From positions 1 through 64,000 of the forward strand of contig NZ_BMTP01000008.1 in the NCBI RefSeq assembly GCF_014649735.1: a DNA stretch of 64,000 bases. Direction: 5' to 3'. Each line of letters opens with the position of its first letter. Within the stretch, counting starts at the first letter, position 1. Shown here piece after piece: positions 16,779-24,891 of this stretch. The notes under the pieces are model-generated. The model was not told where the DNA came from, did no database searches, and worked only from the letters and a program-made list of their open reading frames with translations. The DNA comes from Streptomyces lavendofoliae (GTDB lineage Bacteria; Actinomycetota; Actinomycetes; Streptomycetales; Streptomycetaceae). The position numbers were made by a program, and so were the translations under genes.

Positions 16779-18513
16779 CCGACCAGGTCATCAGGCCGCG
16801 CAGCCCGGGCCAGGCGCCGTGCGTCCGGTACGTGCCGCAGTTCACCGTCCGCGTCAGGCAGTCGAGCGCCTTGTTCACCTCGGCCGGCGCGGTGTGGCCG
16901 TTGCCCGCCTGCGGGGAGGCCGGCAGGCCGATGGCGACCTGCTCGGGGCGCAGGGGCGGGAAGAACCGTTCGGCGTTGCCCGCCACCGGGAAGCCGGTGA
17001 GGAGCATGTCGGTCATGGCGATGTGGAAGTCGGCGGTGCCCATGGAGTGGTACTGGTTGTCCAGGCCCATGATCGGACCCGAGTTGTAGTCCTGGACGTG
17101 CAGCAGGGTGAGGGCGTCGCGCAGGGCGTGGATGACGGGAAGGTAGGCGCCGGCGCGCGGGTCCTGGCCGCCCCAGGGGCCGGAACCGTAGAACTGGTAC
17201 CCGAGCTGGACGAAGAAGGTTTCGGGGGCCATGGTGAGCACGAAATCGGGGCCGTACTCGGCCTTCAGCGTCTTCAGCGCCGAGATCAGGTGGACGACGA
17301 CCGGACTGGTCGGGTTGCGGAAGTCGGTGTCACCGGCGTTCAGGGACAGCGAGTGGCCCTCGAAGTCGATGTCGAGGCCGTCGAGACCGTACTCGTCGAT
17401 GATCCGGGAGACCGACGAGACGAAGGTGTCGCGCGCCGCTGGGGTGGCGAGCTGCACCTGGCCGTTCTGGCCTCCTATGGAGATGAGCACCTTCTTGCCG
17501 GCGGCCTGCTTGGCCTTGACGGCGGCCTTGAACTCGGCGGCCGACTCGACGTTCGGGCACTCGGTCGGCGGGCAGAGGGCGAAGCGGATGTCGCCGGAGG
17601 TGACGGAGGTCGGTTCTCCGAAGGCCAGGTTGATGACGTCCCAGGAGTCGGGGACGTCGGCCATCCGCGTGTAGCCGGAGCCGTTGGCGAAGCTCGTGTG
17701 GAGGTAGCCCACCAGGGCGTGGGCGGGCAGGCCGCCGCCGGGCTGCCCGTCGCCGGGGGGCGTGGTCACGGTCACCCCGGGCGACAGGCCGGACTCACCG
17801 GCGGCGTTCACGGCGGTGACCTGGAAGGTGTACGGGGTGGCCGGCGCGAGGCCGGTGACGGTGGCCGAGGGGCCGGTCGCGGTCAGGACCCGGGTTCCGC
17901 CCCGGTAGACGTGGTACGAGGTCGCGCCGGTGACGGGCGACCAGGTGAGCGGCACGGTGGTCGCGGTGGGCCGGCCGGCGGTCAGCCCGGCGGGGACCGC
18001 GGGTGTCCGGACGGGGTCGCCGCCCGGGCCCACCAGCGAGATGTCGTCGGCGTGGTAGGCGCCGGTCCCGTACCAGCCGTGGGTGTGGAGGGTGACGGCG
18101 CGGGTGGCGGCGCCGGTGCGGAAGGTGGTGGTCAGCCGCTGCCAGTCGGGGGCGGACCGGGTCCAGGTGGAGACGTCGGTCGTGCCGGTGCCGGCCGCGC
18201 CGAGGTGGACGTAGCCGCCGCGCACCCAGCCGCTCAGCGTGTACGTGGAGTCCGGCTGCACGGCGACGGTCTGGACGCACCGGGCGTTGTCACTGCCCGC
18301 GGGGGTGGCCTGGAGGGCCTTGGAGCCGCCGTGCACGGGTGCGGTGACGACCGTCCCGCTGCCCGCCGAGCAGCTCCAGCCGTCCAGGCCCGCTTCGAAG
18401 CCTCCGTTGCGCGCGAGGTCGGTGTCGGCGGCGTGCGCGGCGGAGGTGAGGCCGCCGAGGGTGAGCAGGGCCGCGGCGAAGGCGGCGAAGGGCCTGAGGG
18501 AGGTGCGGTCCAC
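16714..18513 (-). CDS. Secreted family 18 chitinase with N-terminal carbohydrate-binding and Fn3 domains
   Basis: The start is GTG 18513, as GGAGG lies 5 nt upstream; an in-frame earlier start at 18555 has no such site. The 599-residue product has a signal peptide (about 1-28, ending TSAAHA), a beta-sandwich carbohydrate-binding region (about 30-165), an Fn3 domain (about 172-253), a Gly/Pro linker and a GH18 domain (about 265-599). The catalytic DGLDIDFEG is complete, with Glu near residue 385. It should degrade extracellular chitin by substrate-assisted retention. The upstream region has a DasR-like dre and 12-bp direct repeats, the usual plan of Streptomyces chitinase promoters. Confidence 0.95.
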   Translation of the reverse strand: MDRTSLRPFAAFAAALLTLGGLTSAAHAADTDLARNGGFEAGLDGWSCSAGSGTVVTAPVHGGSKALQATPAGSDNARCVQTVAVQPDSTYTLSGWVRGGYVHLGAAGTGTTDVSTWTRSAPDWQRLTTTFRTGAATRAVTLHTHGWYGTGAYHADDISLVGPGGDPVRTPAVPAGLTAGRPTATTVPLTWSPVTGATSYHVYRGGTRVLTATGPSATVTGLAPATPYTFQVTAVNAAGESGLSPGVTVTTPPGDGQPGGGLPAHALVGYLHTSFANGSGYTRMADVPDSWDVINLAFGEPTSVTSGDIRFALCPPTECPNVESAAEFKAAVKAKQAAGKKVLISIGGQNGQVQLATPAARDTFVSSVSRIIDEYGLDGLDIDFEGHSLSLNAGDTDFRNPTSPVVVHLISALKTLKAEYGPDFVLTMAPETFFVQLGYQFYGSGPWGGQDPRAGAYLPVIHALRDALTLLHVQDYNSGPIMGLDNQYHSMGTADFHIAMTDMLLTGFPVAGNAERFFPPLRPEQVAIGLPASPQAGNGHTAPAEVNKALDCLTRTVNCGTYRTHGAWPGLRGLMTWSVNWDRFGGWEFSRNFDAYRWG

Positions 18514-18555
18514 AACTGCCTCCAGGAGTGGGGGAATCGGGGTGGCGCGCCGCAC

Positions 18556-18584
18556 AACCTGGTCCAGACCAATCGGGTTGTCAA
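18556..18584 (-). promoter_or_regulatory. Chitinase promoter with DasR-type dre element
   Basis: On the minus strand TTGACA (18584-18579) and a -10-like CAGGTT about 18 nt later flank a 16-bp dyad at 18558-18573 with core TGGTCTGGACCA. It matches 13 of 16 positions of the known dre consensus for DasR, the N-acetylglucosamine-responsive GntR repressor. A second imperfect copy, AGGTCTTGACA, overlaps the -35, like the direct repeats of known Streptomyces chitinase promoters. The position would let a bound protein block polymerase. Confidence 0.75.
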
Positions 18585-18612
18585 GACCTCTGACACCGCG
18601 CCGGCCCGTCCG

Positions 18613-19071
18613 TCACGGCTCCCGGCCGTCCGCCCGGCGGGCCGCCGCCTCGTGCAGCGCCAGCTCCAGCAGCGCCGGGTCGTTGAGGGTGCCCCGGCCG
18701 TCCGGCGGCACCAGCCAGCGCGTGGCGCCGGCCACCCGGCCCGGGTACGGGACGACGAGCCAGGTGCCGCGCCCGGCGGCCCGCGTCCCGGTGCCGACCC
18801 AGCGCGCCGCGGTGCCCACCGGGACGAAGAAGCCCGTGCGCGCGTCACCGGAGCCGGCGAGCACCGGACCGGGCCGGTCCACGAGCCGGCGCAGGACGTC
18901 GAGCGCGGGACGGCCCAGCCCGGCCGGAGTGATCAGCACGTCCCAGCGCAGGCCGGCGGGCAGGAGCGCCACCCCGAAGGGGTTGCGCTCCCACTCCGAC
19001 CGGCAGGCGCCGGGATCCGGTGCCACCGCCGCCAGCCACTCCACCGCGGCCTTGGCCCCCGTATCAGTCAT
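18613..19071 (-). CDS. Conserved hypothetical protein, Trp-rich, cytosolic
   Basis: I do not recognise a named family. The 152-residue protein has no signal peptide or membrane segment. It is rich in Trp, Gly and Pro; notable stretches are EWLAAVAPD, LPAGLRWDVLITPAGLG, GFFVPVGTAARW and TRWLVPPDGRGTLNDP. The pattern resembles a short protein seen in streptomycetes that is sometimes compared to bifunctional primase/polymerase N-domains; I would not rely on that. ATG 19071 is used. A perfect 8-bp dyad at 19098-19117 sits just upstream and may be its operator. Confidence 0.65.
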   Translation of the reverse strand: MTDTGAKAAVEWLAAVAPDPGACRSEWERNPFGVALLPAGLRWDVLITPAGLGRPALDVLRRLVDRPGPVLAGSGDARTGFFVPVGTAARWVGTGTRAAGRGTWLVVPYPGRVAGATRWLVPPDGRGTLNDPALLELALHEAAARRADGREP

Positions 19072-19097
19072 CGCCCGCTGCCTCCGTGTCCGTGGGT

Positions 19098-19117
19098 CAC
19101 TGCCCGGGCGGGCAGTG
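19098..19117. promoter_or_regulatory. Inverted repeat upstream of the 152-residue protein gene
   Basis: Arms CACTGCCC and GGGCAGTG are perfect over 8 bp with a 4-nt loop, 26 bp before the start of the unknown gene and after the FAD oxidase stop. It could be an operator or a terminator of the upstream operon. The remainder of this gap shows nothing else clear. Confidence 0.35.
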
Positions 19118-19227
19118 CGTTCACACGGGGAGAGGGGGGCCCGCCGGGATCATTACGCGGCATCGGGCACCGGCGGGGTGGTGAAAGGGGGCGGTGGGGG
19201 CGCACACCCGGCGCGAAAGGCCGGTGG

Positions 19228-20646
19228 TCAGCTGTCGAAGCCGAGCCCGAGCCGGTCCAACGCCTTCAGCCACAAGTTCCGCCGTCCGCCGTTGGCGTCG
19301 GCCCGGGCCAGGGACCACTTGGTCAGCCCGATGCCCGCCCAGGCGATCGGCTCCGGCGGGAACGGCAGTGGCTTGGTGCGCACCATCTCCAGCTCGGTGC
19401 GCTCGGTCCGCTCCCCCGACAGCAGGTCGAGCATCACGTCCGCGCCGAACCGCGTCGCGCCCACACCGAGACCGGTGTAGCCCGCCGCGTAGGCGACACG
19501 GCCCCCGTGCGCGGTGCCGAAGAACGCCGAGAACCGGGAGCAGGTGTCGATGGCGCCGCCCCAGGCGTGGCTGAACCGCAGGCCCTCCAGCTGCGGGAAG
19601 CAGCGGAAGAAGTGCTCGGCGAGCTTGAGGTACGTCTCCGGCCGGTCGTCCCGTTCGGCGCTGACCCGCCCGCCGAACGGGTAGACGGCGTCGTAACCGC
19701 CCCACAGGACACGGTTGTCGGCGGAGAGCCGGAAGTAGTGGAACTGGTTCGCGCTGTCCCCGAGGCCCTGGCGGTTCTTCCAGCCGACGGACGCCAGTTG
19801 GGCGTCCGTCAGCGGCTCGGTCATCAGGGCGTAGTCGTAGACGGGGACCGTGTAGGCGCGTACCCGCCTGACCAGCGACGGGAAGACGTTGGTGCCGAGG
19901 GCGACGTGCCGGGCGAAGACCCGCCCGTAGGGCGTGCGGACGGCCATGCCGGCCCCCGCTCGGGCGAGCTCCAGACCCCGGGTGTTCTCGTACACACGGA
20001 CGCCGAGGTCGGCGCAGGCCCGCTTGAGACCCCACGCCAGCCTGGCCGGGTGCAGCATGGCGACGCCGCGCCGGTCCCACAGCCCGCCCAGGAAGGTGGG
20101 CGAGTCGACCTGGGCGCGTACCGCGTCCCGGTCGAGCAGCTCAAGGCCGCCGGCGAGACCGAGGCGGTCGGCCTCCTCGTACATCGCGGTCAGCTCGGCC
20201 ATCTGGTGCGGCTCGGTGGCCACGTCGATCTCGCCGGTCCGCTCGAAGTCGCAGTCGATGCCGTACGCGGAGACGGCCGCCTCGATGGCGTCGAGGTTGG
20301 CGTGGCCCAGCTCTTCGAGAGTGGCGAGCTCGTCCGGCCAGCGGGCGAGGCCGTTGCCCAAGCCGTGGGTGAGGGAGGCGGCGCAGAAGCCGCCGTTGCG
20401 GCCGGAGGCGGCCCAGCCCGCCTCCCGGCCCTCGATGAGGACGACGTCCCGCGCGGGGTCCCGCTCCTTGGCGAGGAGGGCGGTCCACAGGCCGCTGTAG
20501 CCGCCGCCCACGACCAGCAGGTCGCAGTGCTCGGTGCCGGTGAGGGCGGGCAGCGGGCCGGGCTTGCCGGGGTCTTCCAGCCAGAAGGGGACGGGCCGGG
20601 CGTCCGAGAGTGATCGTGCGGCACTACGCATGGCGACTGGGGCCAT
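19228..20646 (-). CDS. FAD-dependent amine oxidoreductase, gamma-glutamylputrescine oxidase-like
   Basis: The 472-residue protein has the dinucleotide motif VVGGGYSGLWTALLAKE near residue 47 and ASGRNGGF, the start typical of DadA/PuuB/glycine-oxidase-like enzymes. Near the C-terminus, HAWGGAIDTCSRFSAFFG and GYTGLGVGATRFGADV match the same group. ATG 20646 has GAGGGAG 9 nt upstream; a TTG at 20655 is less likely. It is the last gene of the pot operon, 22 bp after potC, so an amine such as putrescine or its gamma-glutamyl form is the probable substrate. Confidence 0.82.
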   Translation of the reverse strand: MAPVAMRSAARSLSDARPVPFWLEDPGKPGPLPALTGTEHCDLLVVGGGYSGLWTALLAKERDPARDVVLIEGREAGWAASGRNGGFCAASLTHGLGNGLARWPDELATLEELGHANLDAIEAAVSAYGIDCDFERTGEIDVATEPHQMAELTAMYEEADRLGLAGGLELLDRDAVRAQVDSPTFLGGLWDRRGVAMLHPARLAWGLKRACADLGVRVYENTRGLELARAGAGMAVRTPYGRVFARHVALGTNVFPSLVRRVRAYTVPVYDYALMTEPLTDAQLASVGWKNRQGLGDSANQFHYFRLSADNRVLWGGYDAVYPFGGRVSAERDDRPETYLKLAEHFFRCFPQLEGLRFSHAWGGAIDTCSRFSAFFGTAHGGRVAYAAGYTGLGVGATRFGADVMLDLLSGERTERTELEMVRTKPLPFPPEPIAWAGIGLTKWSLARADANGGRRNLWLKALDRLGLGFDS

Positions 20647-20668
20647 GGCTTCCAACTCCCTCAGGAAC

Positions 20669-21463
20669 TCATGAGACGTCTGTGCGCTTGCGCCGGCCGG
20701 CCGCGACCTGGCCGGCCACCACCACCAGGACCGCGATGACGAACATCGCCGTGCCGATGACGTTGATCTGTACGGGCGTGCCGCGCTGCGCCGAGCCCCA
20801 CACGAACATGGGGAAGGTCACGGTCGAGCCCGCGTTGAAGTTGGTGATGATGAAGTCGTCGAACGACAGGGCGAAGGCGAGCAGCGCGCCGGCCGCGATG
20901 CCCGGCGCGGCGATGGGCAGGGTGACCCGCAGGAAGGTCTGCACGGGACCGGCGTACAGGTCCCTGGCGGCCTCCTCCAGCCGGGGGTCCATGGACATCA
21001 CGCGCGCCTTGACCGCCGTCACCACGAAGCTCAGGCAGAACATGATGTGGGCGATGAGGATCGTCCAGAAGCCGAGCTGGACGCCCATGTTGAGGAACAG
21101 GGTGAGCAGCGAGGCGGCCATGACGACCTCGGGCATCGCCATGGGCAGGAAGATCAGCGAGTTGATCGCGCCGCGCGCCCGGAAGCGGTAGCGGGCGAGC
21201 GCGAAGGCGATCATCGTGCCGAGCGCGGTGGCGCCGAGCGTCGCCCAGGCGGCGATCTGGAGGGACAGGGCGAGAGAGCCGCACAGGTCGGCGACGCCGC
21301 AGGGGTCCCGCCAGGCGTCCGTGGAGAACTCCCGCCAGGAGTAGTTGAAGCGTCCCGCCGGCCTGTTGAACGAGAACAGCATCACGACGACGTTCGGCAG
21401 GAGCATGTACGCGAGGGTCAGCAGACCCGCGATGACGACGAGGTTCTTGCGGAGCCGGCGCAT
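20669..21463 (-). CDS. potC: Spermidine/putrescine ABC transporter permease
   Basis: The 264-residue membrane protein has six predicted segments and the BPD permease loop EEAARDLYAGPVQTFLRVTL, which contacts the ATPase. DDFIITNFNAGS near residue 195 is typical of PotC. The start ATG overlaps the potB stop by one base (TGATG). It works with potB, potA and potD upstream. A long open frame before 21463 belongs to the shadow of potB. Confidence 0.9.
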   Translation of the reverse strand: MRRLRKNLVVIAGLLTLAYMLLPNVVVMLFSFNRPAGRFNYSWREFSTDAWRDPCGVADLCGSLALSLQIAAWATLGATALGTMIAFALARYRFRARGAINSLIFLPMAMPEVVMAASLLTLFLNMGVQLGFWTILIAHIMFCLSFVVTAVKARVMSMDPRLEEAARDLYAGPVQTFLRVTLPIAAPGIAAGALLAFALSFDDFIITNFNAGSTVTFPMFVWGSAQRGTPVQINVIGTAMFVIAVLVVVAGQVAAGRRKRTDVS

Positions 21464-22377
21464 CAGACCAGGTCCTCCGTTCCGGCCCGGCGGATGTAGA
21501 CCGTGACCATGAGCAGCACGACGGCCATCAGGATGAAGGACAGCGCGGCGGCCGTCGGGTAGTCCAGCACCCGCAGGAACTGCGACTGGATGACGTTGCC
21601 GACCATCTTGGTGTCGGTCGAGCCGAGCAGTTCGGCGTTGACGTAGTCGCCGCTGGCCGGGATGAACGTCAGGAGCGTGCCCGACACCACGCCCGGCATC
21701 GACAGCGGGAAGGTCACCTTGCGGAAGGTGGTGGCGGGCGAGGCGTACAGGTCCTTCGCCGCCTCGTGCAGCCGCCCGTCGATCCGCTCCAGCGAGGTGT
21801 AGAGCGGCAGGATCATGAAGGGCAGGAAGTTGTACGTGAGGCCGCAGACCACCGCCATCGGCGTGGCCAGGACGCGGTCGCCCTGGGTCCAGCCGAGCCA
21901 GTTGGTGACGTCCAGGACGTGCAGGGCGTCCAGGGCGCCGACCAGGGCGCCGCCGTCCGCGAGGATCGTCTTCCAGGCCAGCGTCCGGATGAGGAAGCTG
22001 GTGAAGAACGGGGCGACGACCAGGACCAGCAGGAGGTTGCGCCAGCGGCCCGCCCTGAAGGCGATGAGGTACGCCAGCGGGTAGCCGAGCAGCAGGCACA
22101 GGAAGGTGGCGGTCCCCGCGTACACCAGGGAGCGGACGAACTGGGGCCAGTACTCGGCGAGGGCCTCCCAGTAGGTCGCGACGTGCCAGGTGACCCGGAA
22201 ACCCTGCTCCAGGGTGCCGGTCTGCACGGAGGTGGAGGCCTGGTACACCATCGGCAGCGCGAAGAAGACGAGCAGCCAGAGGACGCCGGGCAGCAGCAGC
22301 CAGTACGGGACGAGCCGCTTGCGCGCGCTCCTGGTGCGCGCGGCGGGTGGCGCCGGGGTGGTGTCGGTGAGGGTCAC
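21463..22377 (-). CDS. potB: Spermidine/putrescine ABC transporter permease
   Basis: The 304-residue permease starts at GTG 22377, overlapping the potA stop by 4 bp. It has six membrane segments and the conserved loop HEAAKDLYASPATTFRKVTF. ASGDYVNAELLGSTDTKMVG is characteristic of PotB. The short Thr/Pro/Arg start lies in the cytosol. It forms the membrane channel with PotC. Coupled spacing with potA and potC shows one operon. Confidence 0.9.
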   Translation of the reverse strand: MTLTDTTPAPPAARTRSARKRLVPYWLLLPGVLWLLVFFALPMVYQASTSVQTGTLEQGFRVTWHVATYWEALAEYWPQFVRSLVYAGTATFLCLLLGYPLAYLIAFRAGRWRNLLLVLVVAPFFTSFLIRTLAWKTILADGGALVGALDALHVLDVTNWLGWTQGDRVLATPMAVVCGLTYNFLPFMILPLYTSLERIDGRLHEAAKDLYASPATTFRKVTFPLSMPGVVSGTLLTFIPASGDYVNAELLGSTDTKMVGNVIQSQFLRVLDYPTAAALSFILMAVVLLMVTVYIRRAGTEDLV

Positions 22378-23543
22378 GCCGCGTCCTCCGCCTCGTCCAG
22401 GCCCGCGTCGCCCACTGTCCCGGCGAGCACGGACTGGGCGGCGTCCAGGCCGAAGGTGTGCGCGGGGTTCCAGTGGAGGACGACCTCGGCGCCGGGGGCG
22501 AGCCGGGAGTCGCGCTCGATGTTCTGCTCGTACACCTGGAGGGCGGCGCCGGCGGGGCTGTCGACGACGTACTGGGTGGAGACACCGATGAAGGAGGTGT
22601 CGACGATCCGGCCGGTGACCCGGTTGCGTCCCCCGGCGATCGCGCCCGCGTCGTCGGCGTGGGCGAGCGTGATCTTCTCCGGGCGGACGCCGACGAGCAG
22701 CCTGCCGCCGGTCGTGGTGGGGGCCGAACACCGGTTCGCGGGCAGCCGCAGCGTGCCGCCGCCGGCCGTGACGACGACGTCCGAGGCGGCTTCGACGACC
22801 TCGGCCTCGATGAGGTTGGACGTGCCGAGGAAGTTGGCGACGAAGGTGGTGCGGGGGTTCTCGTAGAGGTCGGCGGGCGCGCCGAGCTGCTCGACCCGGC
22901 CGCCGTTCATCACCGCGACCGTGTCGGCCATGGTCATGGCCTCCTCCTGGTCGTGGGTGACGTGGACGAAGGTGATGCCGACCTCGGTCTGGATGCGCTT
23001 GAGCTCCAGCTGCATCCGGCGGCGCAGCTTGAGGTCGAGGGCGCCGAGTGGCTCGTCGAGGAGGAGCACCTGGGGGTGGTTGATGAGCGCGCGGGCGACG
23101 GCGACGCGCTGCTGCTGGCCGCCGGAGAGCTGGTGCGGTTTGTGACTCGCCTTGTCGCCGAGCTGGACGAGGTCGAGCATCTCGCCGACCTGCTTCTTCA
23201 CCGAGGTGATGCCGCGCCGCCGGAGGCCGAAGGCGATGTTCTCGTAGATGTTCAGGTGCGGGAACAGGGCGTAGGACTGGAAGACGGTGTTGACCGGCCG
23301 CTTGTACGGGGGCAGGTCGGTGACGTCCCTGTCGCCGAGGAAGACGGTGCCCGTGGTGGGCTCCTCCAGGCCGGCGATCATGCGCAGGGTGGTGGTCTTG
23401 CCGCATCCGGAGGCGCCGAGCAGGGCGAAGAAGGAGCCCTGGGGGACGGTCAGGTCGAGCGGGTGCACGGCGGTGAAGGAGCCGTAGGACTTGCTGATCC
23501 CGGAGAGGCGGACGTCGCCGCCGGTGTGCGTGCTGTCAGTCAT
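22374..23543 (-). CDS. potA: Spermidine/putrescine ABC transporter ATP-binding protein
   Basis: The 389-residue ATPase has Walker A GASGCGKT near residue 43, Q-loop VFQSYALFPHLN, signature LSGGQQQRVAVARAL, Walker B VLLLDEPLGALD and H-loop VTHDQEEAM. A C-terminal TOBE domain (about 270-370, with LVGVRPEKITLA) is present, as in PotA. It energises the PotB/PotC channel. The ATG at 23543 lies 44 bp after the potD stop. Confidence 0.93.
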   Translation of the reverse strand: MTDSTHTGGDVRLSGISKSYGSFTAVHPLDLTVPQGSFFALLGASGCGKTTTLRMIAGLEEPTTGTVFLGDRDVTDLPPYKRPVNTVFQSYALFPHLNIYENIAFGLRRRGITSVKKQVGEMLDLVQLGDKASHKPHQLSGGQQQRVAVARALINHPQVLLLDEPLGALDLKLRRRMQLELKRIQTEVGITFVHVTHDQEEAMTMADTVAVMNGGRVEQLGAPADLYENPRTTFVANFLGTSNLIEAEVVEAASDVVVTAGGGTLRLPANRCSAPTTTGGRLLVGVRPEKITLAHADDAGAIAGGRNRVTGRIVDTSFIGVSTQYVVDSPAGAALQVYEQNIERDSRLAPGAEVVLHWNPAHTFGLDAAQSVLAGTVGDAGLDEAEDAA

Positions 23544-23587
23544 GGGTTCGCGATCCCAGGGGTTTCGAGGGGTGGACGGCGGCGGGC

Positions 23588-24835
23588 TCAGGCACCGATG
23601 AGCTTGGCGAACTTCTCCTCGTACGCCGTCTCTTCCTCACTGGTGAGGGAGCGGAAGGCGCGGGACTTCGCGGCCATCGCCTTGTCCGGGAGGATCAGGG
23701 TGTTGGACGCCAGCGCGGGGTCGATCCGGCTGAGTTCGTCGCGTACGCCGTCGACCGGGCAGACGTAGTTGATGTACGCGGCGAGCCGGGCGGCGTTCGG
23801 CAGCTCGTAGTAGTAGTCGATGAGCTTCTCCGCGTTGGTCTTGTGCCGTGCCTTGGCGGGGACCAGGAGGTTGTCGCTGGAGGTGATGTAGCCGGCGTTC
23901 GGGATCGCGAACCGGATGTCGGGGTTGTCGGCCTGGAGCTGGATGACGTCGCCGGCCCAGGCGAGACACGCGGCGAGGTCGCCCTTGGCGAGGTCGCCGG
24001 TGTAGTCGTTGCCGGTGAAGCGGCGGATCTGCTGGGTGTCGACGCCCTTCTGGAGGCGGCCGATCGCCGCGTCGTAGTCGGCGTCGGTGAACGCGCCCGG
24101 GTCCTTGCCCATGTCGATGAGGGTCATGCCGACCGAGTCGCGCATCTCGGAGAGGAACGCGACGCGTCCTTTGAGCCTGGGGTCGTCGAGGAGCTGGGTG
24201 ACGGAGTCGACCGTGCGGCCGCCGGTGGCCTTCCTGTTGTACGCGATGACCGTGGAGATGCCGGTCCAGGGGTACGAGTAGGAGCGGCCCGGGTCCCAGT
24301 CGGGCCGGCGGAACTGGGACGACAGGTTGGCGTAGGCGTGGGGGAGGTTGGCCGGGTCGAGCTTCTGCGCCCAGCCGAGGCGGATGATGCGGGCGGCCAG
24401 CCAGTCCGTGACGCAGATCAGGTCGCGGCCGGTGTCCTGGCCGGCGGCCAGCTGCGGTTTGATCTTGCCGAAGAACTCGACGTTGTCGTTGATGTCCTCG
24501 GTGTACTTGACCGCGATCCCGGTGCGCTTGGTGAACGCCTCCAGCGAGGGGCGGGACTTCTCGTCGTCGCCGATGTCGATGTACTGGGTCCAGTTGGAGA
24601 AGCTGAGCCGCTTCTCCCGGGCCGAGAAGTCGGTGGAGGCGGGGCCGTCGCCCTCCCGCCCGGCGGGCGGGATGCCACAGGCGCCCAGACCGGCGACACC
24701 GCCGATCGTGAGCGCGCCGACGCCCGTGGCGCGCAGCATGGAACGGCGGGTGAGGGCTCCCCTGCCGTTCGTCAGGCTGCGCCGCATCGCGGCGACCTGG
24801 GCCGCGGACGGGCTGTCGGGCTCGTACTGCTCCAT
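23588..24835 (-). CDS. potD: Polyamine-binding lipoprotein, spermidine/putrescine ABC transporter
   Basis: The 415-residue solute-binding protein has a twin-arginine start (TRRSMLRATG) and a lipobox GLGAC near residue 53, so it is exported probably by Tat and anchored as a lipoprotein. The mature part has SFSNWTQYIDIGDDE, NVEFFGKIKPQLAAGQ and LLVPAKARHKTNAEKLIDYY, typical of PotD/PotF. It captures polyamines outside the cell for PotABC. It lies 56 bp after an aldehyde dehydrogenase gene of the same strand, forming the head of the transport operon. Confidence 0.9.
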   Translation of the reverse strand: MEQYEPDSPSAAQVAAMRRSLTNGRGALTRRSMLRATGVGALTIGGVAGLGACGIPPAGREGDGPASTDFSAREKRLSFSNWTQYIDIGDDEKSRPSLEAFTKRTGIAVKYTEDINDNVEFFGKIKPQLAAGQDTGRDLICVTDWLAARIIRLGWAQKLDPANLPHAYANLSSQFRRPDWDPGRSYSYPWTGISTVIAYNRKATGGRTVDSVTQLLDDPRLKGRVAFLSEMRDSVGMTLIDMGKDPGAFTDADYDAAIGRLQKGVDTQQIRRFTGNDYTGDLAKGDLAACLAWAGDVIQLQADNPDIRFAIPNAGYITSSDNLLVPAKARHKTNAEKLIDYYYELPNAARLAAYINYVCPVDGVRDELSRIDPALASNTLILPDKAMAAKSRAFRSLTSEEETAYEEKFAKLIGA

Positions 24836-24891
24836 GCGCTGTGCCTTTCGGGTGTGGGGCGGCGGCCGTTGGTCGGGCGGACCGCTCTGGG

